Source: Tsukamurella pulmonis
GTDB taxonomy: Bacteria > Actinomycetota > Actinomycetes > Mycobacteriales > Mycobacteriaceae
Length of the DNA stretch: 64,000 bases
Direction: 5' to 3'
NCBI RefSeq assembly: GCF_900103175.1
Contig: NZ_FNLF01000002.1
Location: forward strand, 3,672,136-3,736,135
Part shown: positions 1 to 9,283 of the stretch, piece after piece
Layout of the letters: each line of letters begins with the position of its first letter
Numbering within the stretch: the stretch's first letter is position 1
Made by a program: the position numbers and the translations under genes
The notes under the pieces: generated by a model
Seen by the model: the letters and a program-made list of their open reading frames with translations, nothing else
The model's database searches: none
What the model was told of the DNA's origin: nothing

Positions 1-291
1 CCGTCGCTCGGCGAGGGCGTCTACGCCGGCCTCCCCGGCCCGCACTACGAGACGCCTGCGGAGATCCGCATGCTGCGCACCCTCGGTGCCGACCTCGTGG
101 GCATGTCCACGGTGCACGAGACCATCGCGGCCCGCGCGGAGGACGCCGCGGTGCTGGGCATCTCGCTGGTCACCAACCTCGCCGCGGGCATCACCGGCGA
201 GCCCCTCAACCACGAGGAGGTGCTCGAGGCGGGGCGCGAGGCGGCCACCCGGATGGGTGGCCTGCTCGCCGACGTGATCGAGGCGATGTAG
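1..291 (+). CDS. deoD: Purine nucleoside phosphorylase, C-terminal fragment
   Basis: Partial: the 5' end lies outside the window and the reading frame is open from base 1. The 96 visible residues include [12 protein letters not shown], typical of the trimeric purine nucleoside phosphorylase/MTAP family, followed by the VGMSTVHE segment that forms the base-binding region. The enzyme cleaves purine (deoxy)nucleosides with phosphate to free base and (deoxy)ribose-1-phosphate. It abuts the phosphohexomutase (TAG immediately followed by GTG), so the two are probably co-transcribed. Position next to the mutase, upp, add, deoA and cdd supports a role in nucleoside salvage. In M. tuberculosis this is the Rv3307 position (from memory). 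Confidence 0.9.
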   Translation, partial: PSLGEGVYAGLPGPHYETPAEIRMLRTLGADLVGMSTVHETIAARAEDAAVLGISLVTNLAAGITGEPLNHEEVLEAGREAATRMGGLLADVIEAM

Positions 292-1917
292 GTGAGCGGC
301 GAACTCGCGGCCCAGGTCCTGGCCTGGATCGACGGCGACCCCGACCCCGCCACGCGCGCCGAGCTCGACGCCCTCAGCGGCGACGAGCTCGCCGAGCGCT
401 TCGCGGCCCCGCTGTCCTTCGGCACCGCCGGCCTGCGGGGTCCGGTGCGCGGCGGACCGTCGGGCATGAACGTGGCGGTGGTGACCCGCACGACCTGGGC
501 ACTCGGCGAGTGGCTGAAGGCCACGTGCCTGGGCGGCGGCACCGTCGTCGTCGGGCGCGACGCCCGCCGCGGCTCCGAGGCGTTCTTCGCCGCCGCCACC
601 GAGGTGCTCGCGGCGCAGGGATTCGCCGTGGTGGCGCTCCCGGAACCGGGCCCCACCCCGTGGGTCTCGTTCGCGACCAGGGCGCTCGGCGCGGTGGCGG
701 GCGTGCAGATCACGGCCTCGCACAACCCGCCCGCCGACAACGGCTACAAGGTCTACCTCGACGGCGGGGCCCAGCTGGTCTCGCCCGCCGACGCCGAGAT
801 CGAGCGGCTCATCGTCGCCGCTCCCCCGGCGAAGGAGATCGACCGGGCGCCGGTGCCCGCGGACCCGCGGGCGACCGAGGTGGTCGCCGCCTACCTGGAC
901 CGGGTCGCATCGCTGCGGCCCGCACCCGCGACGGGCCTGCGGATCGCCCTGACGCCCATGCACGGCGTGGGCGGCGCGGTCGCGCTCGAGGCGTTGCGGC
1001 GCAGCGGTTTCGACGATGTGCACGTCGTGGATCAGCAGTTCGCCCCGGACGGGGAGTTCCCGACGGTGACCTTCCCCAACCCCGAGGAGCCCGGCGCCTC
1101 GGACCTGTTGCTCGCACTCGCCGAGCGGGTGGACGCGGATCTCGCGGTCGCGCTCGACCCCGACGCCGACCGCTGCGCCCTCGGCGCCCGCTTCCCCGAC
1201 GGCTGGCGCATGCTCACCGGCGACGAGGCCGGCTCCCTGCTCGGCGCGCACCTGCTCGACGAGCCGCTGGCGGGCGCGCCGTCGGACCCACTGGTGGCGA
1301 CGACGATCGTCAGCTCCGAGCTGCTCGGCGCGATCGCGCAGGGTCGCGGGGCCCGCTACGCGCGCACCCTGACCGGCTTCAAGAACCTCGTCCGGGCGGG
1401 CGAGGGACTCGTCTTCGCCTACGAGGAGGCGCTCGGGCTCTGCGTCGATCCGTCGACGGTGCGCGACAAGGACGGGATCTCCGCCGCGGTGGTCGCCGCC
1501 GGCTACGCCGCGGCGCTCAAGGCCGGTGGCAGCGGCCTTCCCGACGCCCTGGACGCCCTGTACCGCCGGCACGGCGTGTACCTGTCGAGCCAGTACGCGC
1601 TGCGCGTGGACGACGTCGCCCGGATCGGGGCGATCATGGCCGCCCTGCGCGCCGATCCTCCCGTTGAGGTTGCAAACACCGCCGTGGGCTGTGAGGATCT
1701 CCTGACGGCCCGCCCAGCGACGGACGCGCTGGTGTTCCGCGGCGACGGCGTCCGGGTCACGGTGCGCCCCTCCGGAACCGAGCCGAAGGCGAAGTTCTAC
1801 CTGGAGGTGATCGAGCGCGTGACCACGGACGACGACACGACGGACGCGCAGGCGCGCGCCCGGCAGCGGCTCACCGCGGTGACCGAGACCGTGCGTAAGT
1901 GGGCGGCCTTCGGGTGA
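292..1917 (+). CDS. pmmB: Phosphoglucomutase/phosphomannomutase
   Basis: Alpha-D-phosphohexomutase family, 541 aa. The phosphoserine loop is TASHNP (Ser143), the metal loop is DPDADR (residues 289-294), and the C-terminal phosphate-binding loop reads RPSGTEPKAKFY. The GTG start follows the preceding stop with no gap, indicating translational coupling to the phosphorylase. The family interconverts hexose or pentose 1- and 6(5)-phosphates. Beside a nucleoside phosphorylase and thymidine phosphorylase it could handle (deoxy)ribose-1-phosphate, so phosphopentomutase activity is an alternative. The substrate cannot be told from sequence. The symbol follows the syntenic mycobacterial gene (Rv3308, from memory). 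Confidence 0.88.
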   Translation: MSGELAAQVLAWIDGDPDPATRAELDALSGDELAERFAAPLSFGTAGLRGPVRGGPSGMNVAVVTRTTWALGEWLKATCLGGGTVVVGRDARRGSEAFFAAATEVLAAQGFAVVALPEPGPTPWVSFATRALGAVAGVQITASHNPPADNGYKVYLDGGAQLVSPADAEIERLIVAAPPAKEIDRAPVPADPRATEVVAAYLDRVASLRPAPATGLRIALTPMHGVGGAVALEALRRSGFDDVHVVDQQFAPDGEFPTVTFPNPEEPGASDLLLALAERVDADLAVALDPDADRCALGARFPDGWRMLTGDEAGSLLGAHLLDEPLAGAPSDPLVATTIVSSELLGAIAQGRGARYARTLTGFKNLVRAGEGLVFAYEEALGLCVDPSTVRDKDGISAAVVAAGYAAALKAGGSGLPDALDALYRRHGVYLSSQYALRVDDVARIGAIMAALRADPPVEVANTAVGCEDLLTARPATDALVFRGDGVRVTVRPSGTEPKAKFYLEVIERVTTDDDTTDAQARARQRLTAVTETVRKWAAFG

Positions 1918-2471
1918 GCCGGCCAGTGGGCCCGTCCGACCCCGGGCGCCGTCGAGTGATCGCCGGGTCGGTCCTGGTGGGGGTGCTCATCGTGATCGCC
2001 GCCGCGGTGGCGGCGACGGCGTACGTGAGCGGCGACCGCCGCACGGAGCCGGCCCCCGTCGCCGCGCCGCCGTCCGGTTCGCCGGCACCGTCCTCGGAGT
2101 CGACGACGCCGTCGGCCCCACCGCCGCCCCCGGAGCCGCCCGCCGCCCCCGCACCGTCGATCCCCGGCACGGACGCGCTCGGCTTCGTCGGCACCCAGGC
2201 CCGCTGCGCCGATGGCGACCGGGCCCGGATGATGGTGCTGACGAACACCTCCCAGGCCGTCGTGTGCGACCGCGCGGGCGCGCTGTACTACGCGGGCCAC
2301 CGCACGGACACCGGCTCCGGCACCCGGATCGAGGGTGTGCTGCCCGCCGGTCCCGGCTGGGTGGCCCGGGCCCCCGACGCCACGATCAACATCACGCCGT
2401 CGGGCCTGGTGATCAGCACCGCCGCGGGCGAGTTCACCGAGCCCGCGACGGGCTTCTGGGCCGCGCCGTAG
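1914..2471 (+). CDS. Small membrane-anchored protein with proline-rich linker
   Basis: No family recognised. I choose the GTG at 1914 because it forms a GTGA overlap with the mutase stop; an earlier in-frame GTG lies at 1899. The protein (185 aa) has a short basic N-terminus with RRR, one transmembrane segment (about residues 14-36), a Pro/Ser/Ala-rich linker to about residue 80, then a compact domain of about 100 residues containing two cysteines (CADGDRARM and VVCDRAG) that could form a disulfide. The topology suggests a secreted or periplasm-facing domain tethered to the membrane. It overlaps the mutase gene and converges on upp, with four bases between the two stops. Confidence 0.6.
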   Translation: MSRPVGPSDPGRRRVIAGSVLVGVLIVIAAAVAATAYVSGDRRTEPAPVAAPPSGSPAPSSESTTPSAPPPPPEPPAAPAPSIPGTDALGFVGTQARCADGDRARMMVLTNTSQAVVCDRAGALYYAGHRTDTGSGTRIEGVLPAGPGWVARAPDATINITPSGLVISTAAGEFTEPATGFWAAP

Positions 2472-2475
2472 CGAC

Positions 2476-3105
2476 TCAGGTCCAGCGCGGACCGAACTGG
2501 CGATCGCCGGCGTCGCCGAGGCCGGGAACGATGTAGGCGTTCTCGTCCAGGCCACGGTCGACGGTGGCCGTGACCAGGCGGACGGGGTGCCCGCAGTCGG
2601 CGAGCGCCTGCACGCCCTCCGGCGCCGCCACCACGCACACCGCGGTCACGTCGGTCGCGCCGCGTTGCGCGAGCAGGCTCAGCGTCTCCACCATCGAGCC
2701 GCCCGTGGCGAGCATCGGGTCCAGCACGAAGACCGGGCGCCCCGCGAGATCGGCGGGCAGCGACTGGAAGTACGGCTCGGGGACGTGCGTCTCCTCGTTG
2801 CGCCCCATACCGACGAACCCGACCTGCGACTCCGGCAGCATCGCGTGCGCCTGATCGACCATGCCGAGCCCGGCGCGCAGCACCGGCACGAGCAGCGGCG
2901 GCGCTGCGAGCGCGGCACCGCCGGTCTCCTCGAGCGGCGTGGTCACCGTGACGGGCGCGACGACCGCCTCCCGCATGGCCTCGTAAACCAGCATCTGGGT
3001 GAGCTCCTTGAGCGCGGCGCGGAACGAGGCGTTGTCGGTGGCCTCGGCGCGGAGCGCGGTGAGCCGGACGGCGGCCAGGGGGTGGTCGACCACGGTGATC
3101 TGCAT
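2476..3105 (-). CDS. upp: Uracil phosphoribosyltransferase
   Basis: Makes UMP from uracil and PRPP for pyrimidine salvage; cytoplasmic. The 209-aa product starts [11 protein letters not shown]. An upstream in-frame extension of 16 residues is possible but would run into the promoter region. PRPP-binding signature: [14 protein letters not shown]. Other family landmarks are [12 protein letters not shown] and the C-terminal uracil-binding region [11 protein letters not shown]. Length matches the family (about 208 aa). It diverges from the type VII secretion-like pair at 3169. Synteny corresponds to Rv3309 (from memory). Confidence 0.95.
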   Translation of the reverse strand: MQITVVDHPLAAVRLTALRAEATDNASFRAALKELTQMLVYEAMREAVVAPVTVTTPLEETGGAALAAPPLLVPVLRAGLGMVDQAHAMLPESQVGFVGMGRNEETHVPEPYFQSLPADLAGRPVFVLDPMLATGGSMVETLSLLAQRGATDVTAVCVVAAPEGVQALADCGHPVRLVTATVDRGLDENAYIVPGLGDAGDRQFGPRWT

Positions 3106-3168
3106 GCGGTCAGCGTATCGGGAACCGCGCGGGGCCCTGAGACGTCCAATCAATGAGGGGGTATTGCG

Positions 3169-3483
3169 ATGGAACCGTTTCTGATGACGACCGGTGCGGT
3201 GTCGGCGGCCGGAGGCGAGCTGGGTTCGCTGGCCACGGCGGTGACGGCGGCCGCGGGGGCGGGCGCCGTCTCGGCCGCGGCGCTCGCACCGGTGTTCGGG
3301 GTGGTCGGCGGCGACTACCTGACGGAGCTGCTGGGGGCCGTCACCGCGACCGATGCCGAGCTGGCACGGTTGGCCGCGTTCTACACGTCGGCGTCGGTGG
3401 GAGCCGCACGGACGGTCGCGTCCGCGGTCGCCGCCGACGCGGGCGGCGCCGGGGCGCTGCTCGGTCTGCTGGGCACGCCGTGA
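3169..3483 (+). CDS. Small ESX/EspC-like secretion-associated protein
   Basis: A 104-aa alanine/glycine-rich protein predicted to be two amphipathic helices, with no signal peptide. Size, composition and the [20 protein letters not shown] start resemble the EspC/DUF2580-type and PE-like small substrates of type VII secretion, but the match is loose. I do not see a clear YxxxD/E export signal. A second in-frame ATG lies at 3184. The stop overlaps the GTG start of the NlpC/P60 gene by GTGA, so the two are translationally coupled. This fits a co-secreted substrate/partner pair. The function is inferred from context. Confidence 0.55.
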   Translation: MEPFLMTTGAVSAAGGELGSLATAVTAAAGAGAVSAAALAPVFGVVGGDYLTELLGAVTATDAELARLAAFYTSASVGAARTVASAVAADAGGAGALLGLLGTP

Positions 3484-4646
3484 GCGGCATCGTCGCGGCG
3501 CTGGCGGCGCCGCTGCGCGCGCTGATCGACGCGTTCGGTTCCGGTGATCTCACGACCGCCGGCGTCGACGCAGCGATCCGCACCATCGAGACCGAGCTGG
3601 CGCGGGTCAGCGCGCAGACGGACTCGACCACCGTCTCCGTCGGTCGGGAGTGGACGGGCGTCGACGCCACGACGGCGACGGCCACCCTCGGCGACGGCGG
3701 CACCGCCGCGAGCGCCCTGTCGCAGCACACCGGGGCGATCAGGCAGTCGGTGACGACGGCCGCACAGATCGTCAGCCGTGGCCGCGAGCGGCTGCAGGCG
3801 ATCCTCGACTCGTTCGTGAGCAAGGCGGAGGCGGCGAACCCGTCCCTGATCAATCCGACCGGGCTCATCGCCGTGCTCACCCTCGCGGCCGATCACCTGC
3901 AGCAGGCGCTGGACGTGCTGCGCACCGTGCGCGAGGAGCTCGACGGCGAGACCGGCACCGTCTCCGGGCTCGCGGAGAGCACCCCGACCGCGCCGGCCAC
4001 CGTCGACGGCGGGGCGGCGACCACCCCGGCCTCGACCACCGCGTCCGCGACCCCGACCGCGTCCTCGCCGACCGGGACCGGTTCGGGCTCGAGCGGCGGC
4101 GGCAGCGGCGGCAGCGGCTCCCCGATCGGCGGCCTCGCCTCGGCGTTGACCTCCGCCGGCAAGGGCGGCGGCGCGGGCAGGAGCGGGGGCGCGAAGACGG
4201 CGTCCGCCGCGGGCCGGTCCGGCAGCGCGACGGTGAGCGCCGACGGCAAGGGCGGCTACAACGTGCGCCTGCCCGACGGCACCGTGGTGAAGGCGCCGAA
4301 CGCCAAGGCGGCCGCCGCGGTCCAGGCCGCCCTCACGCAGCTCGGCGTGCCGTACTCGTGGGGCGGGACGACGCCGGGGGTCGGCCTGGACTGCAGCGGC
4401 TTCACGCAGTGGGCCTACCGGCAGGCGGGGATCGAACTGCCCCGGCTCGCCAACGAGCAGGGAGTCGGCGCGTCGGTCGGCGCGGGGGAACTGCAGCCGG
4501 GCGATCTGGCCGTCTGGGAGGGCCACGTGGCGATGGTGATCGGCGACGGCCGGATGGTGGAGGCCGGTGATCCGGTGCAGATCTCGGCCATCCGCACGGA
4601 CAACATCGGGCAGCAGTTCTACGGCTTCTTCCGCCCGACCGGCTGA
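3480..4646 (+). CDS. C40 (NlpC/P60) peptidoglycan hydrolase with WXG-type N-terminus
   Basis: The 388-aa product has three parts. Residues 1-170 are helical and carry a WTG turn at residues 58-60, resembling the WXG100 fold of type VII secretion partners. Residues 170-290 are a low-complexity Thr/Ala/Gly/Ser linker. The C-terminal 98 residues are an NlpC/P60 domain with catalytic Cys305 (LDCSGF) and His349 (EGHVAMV). Such domains cleave D-Glu/mDAP peptides of the cell wall. No Sec signal is visible, so export through an ESX system with the partner at 3169-3483 is the natural inference. A longer upstream frame exists, but the GTGA overlap at 3480 fixes the likely start. Confidence 0.75.
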   Translation: MSGIVAALAAPLRALIDAFGSGDLTTAGVDAAIRTIETELARVSAQTDSTTVSVGREWTGVDATTATATLGDGGTAASALSQHTGAIRQSVTTAAQIVSRGRERLQAILDSFVSKAEAANPSLINPTGLIAVLTLAADHLQQALDVLRTVREELDGETGTVSGLAESTPTAPATVDGGAATTPASTTASATPTASSPTGTGSGSSGGGSGGSGSPIGGLASALTSAGKGGGAGRSGGAKTASAAGRSGSATVSADGKGGYNVRLPDGTVVKAPNAKAAAAVQAALTQLGVPYSWGGTTPGVGLDCSGFTQWAYRQAGIELPRLANEQGVGASVGAGELQPGDLAVWEGHVAMVIGDGRMVEAGDPVQISAIRTDNIGQQFYGFFRPTG

Positions 4647-4708
4647 GCCCGGCGCGGCGGCGTCCTCCAGCCGACGCGGAGGTGGCCCGGTGCACTACGC
4701 TGGGCGCC

Positions 4709-6028
4709 ATGGCGTCTGACATCGTCCCGATCGAACTGGGCCTCACCGACGGCCCGGTGTACACCCTCTGGGCACCCCGCTGGCGTGACGGGGAGGACGA
4801 ATGGGAGGCCTTCCTGGGCCTCGACGAGGATCTGTACGGCTTCTCGTCGGTCGCGGAACTGGTGGCCTTCGCCCGCAGCGGCAAGCCGAACGACCTGGAC
4901 GACCACCCGGCGTGGGAGGCCCTGACCACCCTGCCGGCGGAGGCCTTCGTCCCGCGGGACGACCGCAGCTTCGACCTGATCTCGGTGCCCGAGCTGGCCG
5001 CCGAGGAGCCCACGCCCGAGGTGATCGCCGAGCTCGAGGACACCCTCGAGATCGTCGGCCTGATCGGCGAGGTGTGCGAGCTGATCGACGTCACCAAGTT
5101 CTTCAACGGCAACCCGGTGCTCGGCACCGTGCGCATCGGCACCCGCAACTTCGAGGGCCGCGAGGGCGCCGAGATGTGGCACAAGGTGGGGCAGATCGTC
5201 GGCCGCAAGTGGGACGACGTCATCGACGCGATCGAGGGCGTCGTCAGCGCGCCCAAGGTCTCGGCCACCCTGACGGAGGCTGCCGAGGAGGAGCTCGCGG
5301 CCGCGGAGGAGCAGGCCGCCTCGCTCGCCACCGACGCCGACGACCTCGACGACGACCTCGAGGACGTGCCCGGCCTGGACACCGACGACCTCGACGAGGA
5401 CGACGACGAGTACCTCGGCGACGACGCGGCGGCCGACGAGATCGAGGCCGTGGAGGAGGACGCCGAGTTCGAGGAGGACGACTCCTTCTGGGGCCAGGTC
5501 GGAATCGACCCGATCAAGATCATCACCTCGACCGGTGAGTACTACACGCTGCGCTGCTACCTCGACGACAACCCGATCTTCCTGGGCCGCAAGGGCAGCA
5601 TCTACGTCTTCGACTCCGAAGGCGCCCTGGCGCGCTACCTCGCGGACGACGAGGACACCGACCTGTCGGCGGTCTCGACCTACGACGAGGTGCGTGTCGC
5701 CGCGACCGACGGCTCGCTGGAGATCGACGTCTACGACGACAACGTCTACGTGCTGCCCGGCATCGGCGAGGACATCGCCGACGGTCCGCGGCGCATCGAC
5801 CGCGACCAGCTCGACCTCGCGGTGGAGCTGCTGCTCGACGCGGCGGATTTCGCCGACGACGCCTCGGTGCGGGACGCGCTGCGCCCCACCACCCCGCTGG
5901 GTTTCTTCGTCTCCTACGCGCTCGATCCCCAGCCGCGGCGGCTGGCACCGTCGGGCCCGTTCGACAACGAGGCCGAGGCGTGGCGGGCCCTCGAGCACGA
6001 CTTCGAGGACCGGCTCACCTCCAAGTGA
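4709..6028 (+). CDS. Conserved actinobacterial protein, Rv3311-like
   Basis: Recognised only by synteny between upp and add and by overall character: it corresponds to Rv3311, sometimes annotated as primosomal without support. The 439-aa product has no signal peptide or membrane segment. An N-terminal domain (about 1-185) and a C-terminal domain (about 262-439) flank a very acidic stretch (188-259) dominated by Asp/Glu. I use the ATG at 4709; a GTG nine codons earlier is in frame. Monocistronic in appearance; it converges on add with a GC-rich hairpin between them. The molecular function is unknown. Confidence 0.7.
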   Translation: MASDIVPIELGLTDGPVYTLWAPRWRDGEDEWEAFLGLDEDLYGFSSVAELVAFARSGKPNDLDDHPAWEALTTLPAEAFVPRDDRSFDLISVPELAAEEPTPEVIAELEDTLEIVGLIGEVCELIDVTKFFNGNPVLGTVRIGTRNFEGREGAEMWHKVGQIVGRKWDDVIDAIEGVVSAPKVSATLTEAAEEELAAAEEQAASLATDADDLDDDLEDVPGLDTDDLDEDDDEYLGDDAAADEIEAVEEDAEFEEDDSFWGQVGIDPIKIITSTGEYYTLRCYLDDNPIFLGRKGSIYVFDSEGALARYLADDEDTDLSAVSTYDEVRVAATDGSLEIDVYDDNVYVLPGIGEDIADGPRRIDRDQLDLAVELLLDAADFADDASVRDALRPTTPLGFFVSYALDPQPRRLAPSGPFDNEAEAWRALEHDFEDRLTSK

Positions 6029-6033
6029 CCGGA

Positions 6034-6057
6034 CCCCGCGGCGGCGGCGCCGCGGGG
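6034..6057. terminator. Hairpin between convergent genes
   Basis: Perfect 10-bp arms CCCCGCGGCG / CGCCGCGGGG around a 4-nt loop, sitting between the stop of the Rv3311-like gene (6028) and the stop of add (6068). No U-tract follows on either strand, as is common for actinobacterial terminators. Probably serves both genes. Confidence 0.55.
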
Positions 6058-6067
6058 CGCTGCGGCG

Positions 6068-7186
6068 TCAGCCGATCAGCACGGCGAAGCCGGGCTTGAT
6101 CACGTCGTCGATGAGCGCGAGCCGCTCGTCGAAGGGCAGGAACGCGGACTTCATCGCGTTGATCGTGAAGCGCTGCAGATCGCTCCAGCCGTAGCCGAAG
6201 GTGTCCACCAGCTTGAGCATCTCCGCGCTCATCGTGGTGTCGCTCATCAACCGGTTGTCGGTGTTGACGGTGACCCGGAAGCGCAACTGCGCCAACAGAT
6301 CGAACGGGTGCTCGGCCATCGACGCCACGGCGCCGGTCTGCACGTTGGAGCTGGGGCACAGCTCCAACGGGATGCGCGCGTCGCGCACCCGGGCGGCGAC
6401 GCGACCGAGCTGCGCGCCGGAGAAGTCGCTCGCGCCGGGCGTGACGCCGGTGATGTCGTCGACGATCCGCACGCCGTGGCCCAGGCGGTCGCAGCCGCAG
6501 AAGGCCAGCGCCTCGTGGATCGACGGCAGGCCGAAGGCCTCCCCCGCGTGAATGGTGAAGGGCGCCGAGTGATCCCGCATGTACTCGAAGGCGTCGAGGT
6601 GACGGCTGGGCGGGAAGCCGGCCTCGGCGCCGGCGATGTCGAAGCCCACGGCGCCGCGGTCGCGCCAGCGCACCGTCAGCTCGGCGATCTCCCGCGAGCG
6701 GGCCGCGTGCCGCATCGCGGTGACCAGGCAGCGCACCACGATCGGACGGCCTTCCGCCCGTGCCGCGGCCTCGCCCTCGGCGAAGCCGCCGAGCACGGCC
6801 TCCATCACCTCGTCGAGCGACAGACCGCCCTCGAGGTGCTGCTCGGGCGCGAACCGCACCTCGGCGTAGACCACGCCGTCGGCCGCGAGGTCCTCCGCGC
6901 ATTCGCGGGCCACCCGGGCCAGCGCCGCGGGGGTCTGCATCACGCCGACGGTGTGCTCGAAGGTCTCGAGGTACTTCACCAGCGAGCCGGAGTCGGCGGC
7001 GTCCCGGAACCACGCGGCCAGCTCGGGCTCGGTGCCGGCGGGCAGGTTCGCGTAGCCGGTCTCCTCCGCCAGCTCGAGGACCGTCGCGGGGCGCAGCCCG
7101 CCGTCGAGGTGATCGTGCAGCAGCACCTTGGGCGCGCGCCGCAGCGCCGGCAGGTCGATGGGGGTGGGGCCGGTGGGATTCGCCAT
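6068..7186 (-). CDS. add: Adenosine deaminase
   Basis: Converts (deoxy)adenosine to (deoxy)inosine, feeding the purine nucleoside phosphorylase at the left edge. The 372-aa product has the family metal and catalytic motifs: HDHLDGG (His24, His26), FTIHAGE with the catalytic Glu, LELCPSSN, and VNTDNRLMS near the end. ATG start. Cytoplasmic, TIM-barrel metal-dependent hydrolase. It ends beside a hairpin and starts 44 bp from the response regulator stop, on the same strand. Synteny matches Rv3313c (from memory). Confidence 0.95.
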   Translation of the reverse strand: MANPTGPTPIDLPALRRAPKVLLHDHLDGGLRPATVLELAEETGYANLPAGTEPELAAWFRDAADSGSLVKYLETFEHTVGVMQTPAALARVARECAEDLAADGVVYAEVRFAPEQHLEGGLSLDEVMEAVLGGFAEGEAAARAEGRPIVVRCLVTAMRHAARSREIAELTVRWRDRGAVGFDIAGAEAGFPPSRHLDAFEYMRDHSAPFTIHAGEAFGLPSIHEALAFCGCDRLGHGVRIVDDITGVTPGASDFSGAQLGRVAARVRDARIPLELCPSSNVQTGAVASMAEHPFDLLAQLRFRVTVNTDNRLMSDTTMSAEMLKLVDTFGYGWSDLQRFTINAMKSAFLPFDERLALIDDVIKPGFAVLIG

Positions 7187-7230
7187 ACGGTCAAACTACC
7201 GGCTACCGGCGCGTAACACCGGCGCCGGCG

Positions 7231-7857
7231 CTAGCGCTCCGTGAGATAGGTCAGGATGGCGCGCACACGGCGGTTGCCCTCCTCGGGCGGCAGGTCCAGC
7301 TTGGCGAAGATGTTCGCCACGTGCTTGGCGACCGCCGCGTCCGAGACCACCAGGGCCGCGGCGATCTCGGGATTGCCGCGCCCCTCCGCCATGAGCGCGA
7401 GCACCTCCCCTTCGCGCGGCGTGAGCCGGTCGAGGACCGTCGGGGTGAACATCTTCGCGACGACCTCCGGGTCGACCACCACGCCGCCACCGGCGACGGT
7501 GTCGAGCGCCCGCAGGAAGTCCCCGACCCGACCGACCCGCTCCTTGAGCAGGTAACCGACGCCGCCGCCCGACTCGAGCAGCCGCCGCGCGTACGCGGCC
7601 GCCACGTACTGCGAGAGCACGAGCACGGGCAGGTCCGGCCGCCCGGCGCGCAGGTCCAGCGCGGCCCGCAGGCCGTCGTCGCCGTGCCCGGGCGGCATCC
7701 GCACATCCGTCACCACCAGGTCGACGGTGCCGGGGTCGAGCGCCCGCAGGGCGGCGGCGTCACCGAGCAGGCCGGCCACCTCGTGGCCGGCCCGTTCGAC
7801 GATCCGCTGCAACCCCTCGGCCAGTAGCACCGAATCCTCGGCGATCACGATCCGCAC
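7231..7857 (-). CDS. NarL/LuxR-type response regulator
   Basis: The 208-aa product has an N-terminal receiver domain (acid pocket Glu7/Asp8, phosphoacceptor Asp51 in VVTDVRMPP) and a C-terminal LuxR helix-turn-helix starting LTPREGEVLALMAEG. GTG start. It lies 66 bp downstream of the histidine kinase stop on the same strand, so the two form a cognate two-component system. Regulated genes cannot be named from the sequence. The neighbouring add gene is downstream on the same strand, and read-through is possible. Confidence 0.9.
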   Translation of the reverse strand: MRIVIAEDSVLLAEGLQRIVERAGHEVAGLLGDAAALRALDPGTVDLVVTDVRMPPGHGDDGLRAALDLRAGRPDLPVLVLSQYVAAAYARRLLESGGGVGYLLKERVGRVGDFLRALDTVAGGGVVVDPEVVAKMFTPTVLDRLTPREGEVLALMAEGRGNPEIAAALVVSDAAVAKHVANIFAKLDLPPEEGNRRVRAILTYLTER

Positions 7858-7923
7858 GACTGAGAGCCGCCTTCCGTCCGCACGTGCCCACTCCTGCGCT
7901 CGACGAGTCGCATCGCACGCAGA

Positions 7924-9186
7924 CTACGACACGGCCTTCGCCCAGTAGAGCGTGGTGGGGCCGCCGGGAGGACTGAGGATCGTGAGCGTCGCGCCGATCG
8001 CCTCGGCGCGCTCGACGAGGCCGGCCAGCCCGGTGCCGCGCGCGGGGTCCGCGCCGCCGGCACCGTCGTCCATGACGGTCATGGAGACCCCGAGCACGCC
8101 CGCGGCGAAGGTGATCCACACCTGCTGCGCGCCACCGTGCTTGATCGCGTTGGTCACGGCCTCGCTGGCCGTGTAGTACATCGCCTGCTCCATCTCGGCG
8201 GGCAGGCGACGGCCCCGCTCCCAGCCGTCCCCGGCGATCACGTCGACCCGGATCGCGCCCCCGAGTTCGGCGCACGCGGCCTCGACGCCGGCGTCGTCGA
8301 GCACCTGCGGGTGCACGCCGCGGACCGTGTCCCGCAGACCCGACATGGCGCGCTCGAGCCGGGCCTGTGCTTCGGCGACCTGCTCCCCGAGCGTCTCGTC
8401 CGAGGAGTTCGCGGCCAGGCTCTGCTGCAGCTCGCCGAGTTGCAGCGACAGGCTCGCCAGGTCCTGCTGCGGCCCGTCGTGCAGGTTGCGCTCGATGCGC
8501 CGGCGCTCGCCCTCGAAGGAGTTCACCAGGACGCCGCGCGAGGCCTCGAGGACGTCCACGCGGCGGAGCAGCTCCTCCTCGGTGGGGCTGAGCAGCAGCC
8601 GCGCGCCGGCCGCCTGCAGGGCGGCCACCGCGTAGGTGATGTAGAGGGCCACCGCGCACAGCACCGCGCCCACCGCGCCCCAGAACGCCTGGCTGACGAC
8701 ACCGTCGACGGTCGCGCCCATCACCGTGACCTGCTCGTCCAGGAACGGCGCCACCACGAGGCCGAGGCCGATGACCCACCCGAGGCACGCACCGAGGAAG
8801 ACGATCGGGGTCAGCACGGCGAGCAGCAACGAGTAGGCGACCTCGCGCCACGTGGCGCGCTCGCCCAGCCTCGCACCCGCGCGAGCGGAGAGTGTGCCGC
8901 TGACCGGCGGATGCGGATCGCCGATCTCGGGCGCGCCGAGCCAGGCGACGCGGCGGCGTTCCAACTTCGCCAGCCCGTACGACCAGGCCGGCGCGAAGGG
9001 CAGCAGCACGATCACGGCGTAGAGGAAGAACAGCACCCAGCCGATGACCATCGAGACGGTGAAGTAGGCCAGGCCGCGCCACGGCGCGGACGTGGTGAGG
9101 AAGCGCAGCGGTTCGCGCAGCGGAGCGTCGAGCGCACCGCGGTCGGGCTCGCGCTGCACCGGGGACGGGGTCACGGTATCGATCAT
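7924..9186 (-). CDS. Membrane sensor histidine kinase (HisKA_3 type)
   Basis: The 420-aa product (ATG at 9186) has an N-terminal sensor region with two pairs of membrane segments (about 38-70 and 117-190). This resembles the PF13796 putative sensor domain and has almost no extracellular loop. A dimerisation domain follows with the phosphoacceptor in ERRRIERNLHDG (His236), then a HATPase domain with the N-box region (SEAVTNAIKHG) and MDDGAGG. This architecture is found in kinases that sense membrane or cell-envelope state. A longer reading frame starts 24 codons upstream but adds a proline-rich stretch without support. Confidence 0.88.
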   Translation of the reverse strand: MIDTVTPSPVQREPDRGALDAPLREPLRFLTTSAPWRGLAYFTVSMVIGWVLFFLYAVIVLLPFAPAWSYGLAKLERRRVAWLGAPEIGDPHPPVSGTLSARAGARLGERATWREVAYSLLLAVLTPIVFLGACLGWVIGLGLVVAPFLDEQVTVMGATVDGVVSQAFWGAVGAVLCAVALYITYAVAALQAAGARLLLSPTEEELLRRVDVLEASRGVLVNSFEGERRRIERNLHDGPQQDLASLSLQLGELQQSLAANSSDETLGEQVAEAQARLERAMSGLRDTVRGVHPQVLDDAGVEAACAELGGAIRVDVIAGDGWERGRRLPAEMEQAMYYTASEAVTNAIKHGGAQQVWITFAAGVLGVSMTVMDDGAGGADPARGTGLAGLVERAEAIGATLTILSPPGGPTTLYWAKAVS

Positions 9187-9283
9187 GCCGTAGACGCTAG
9201 GTCCGTCGCGGCGTCCGGTCCCTGGCCCGAGCGGGAGAATCCGGGGTGGTGCCAGCACTACCCCCGGCCGCTAGCGTGAAGCC

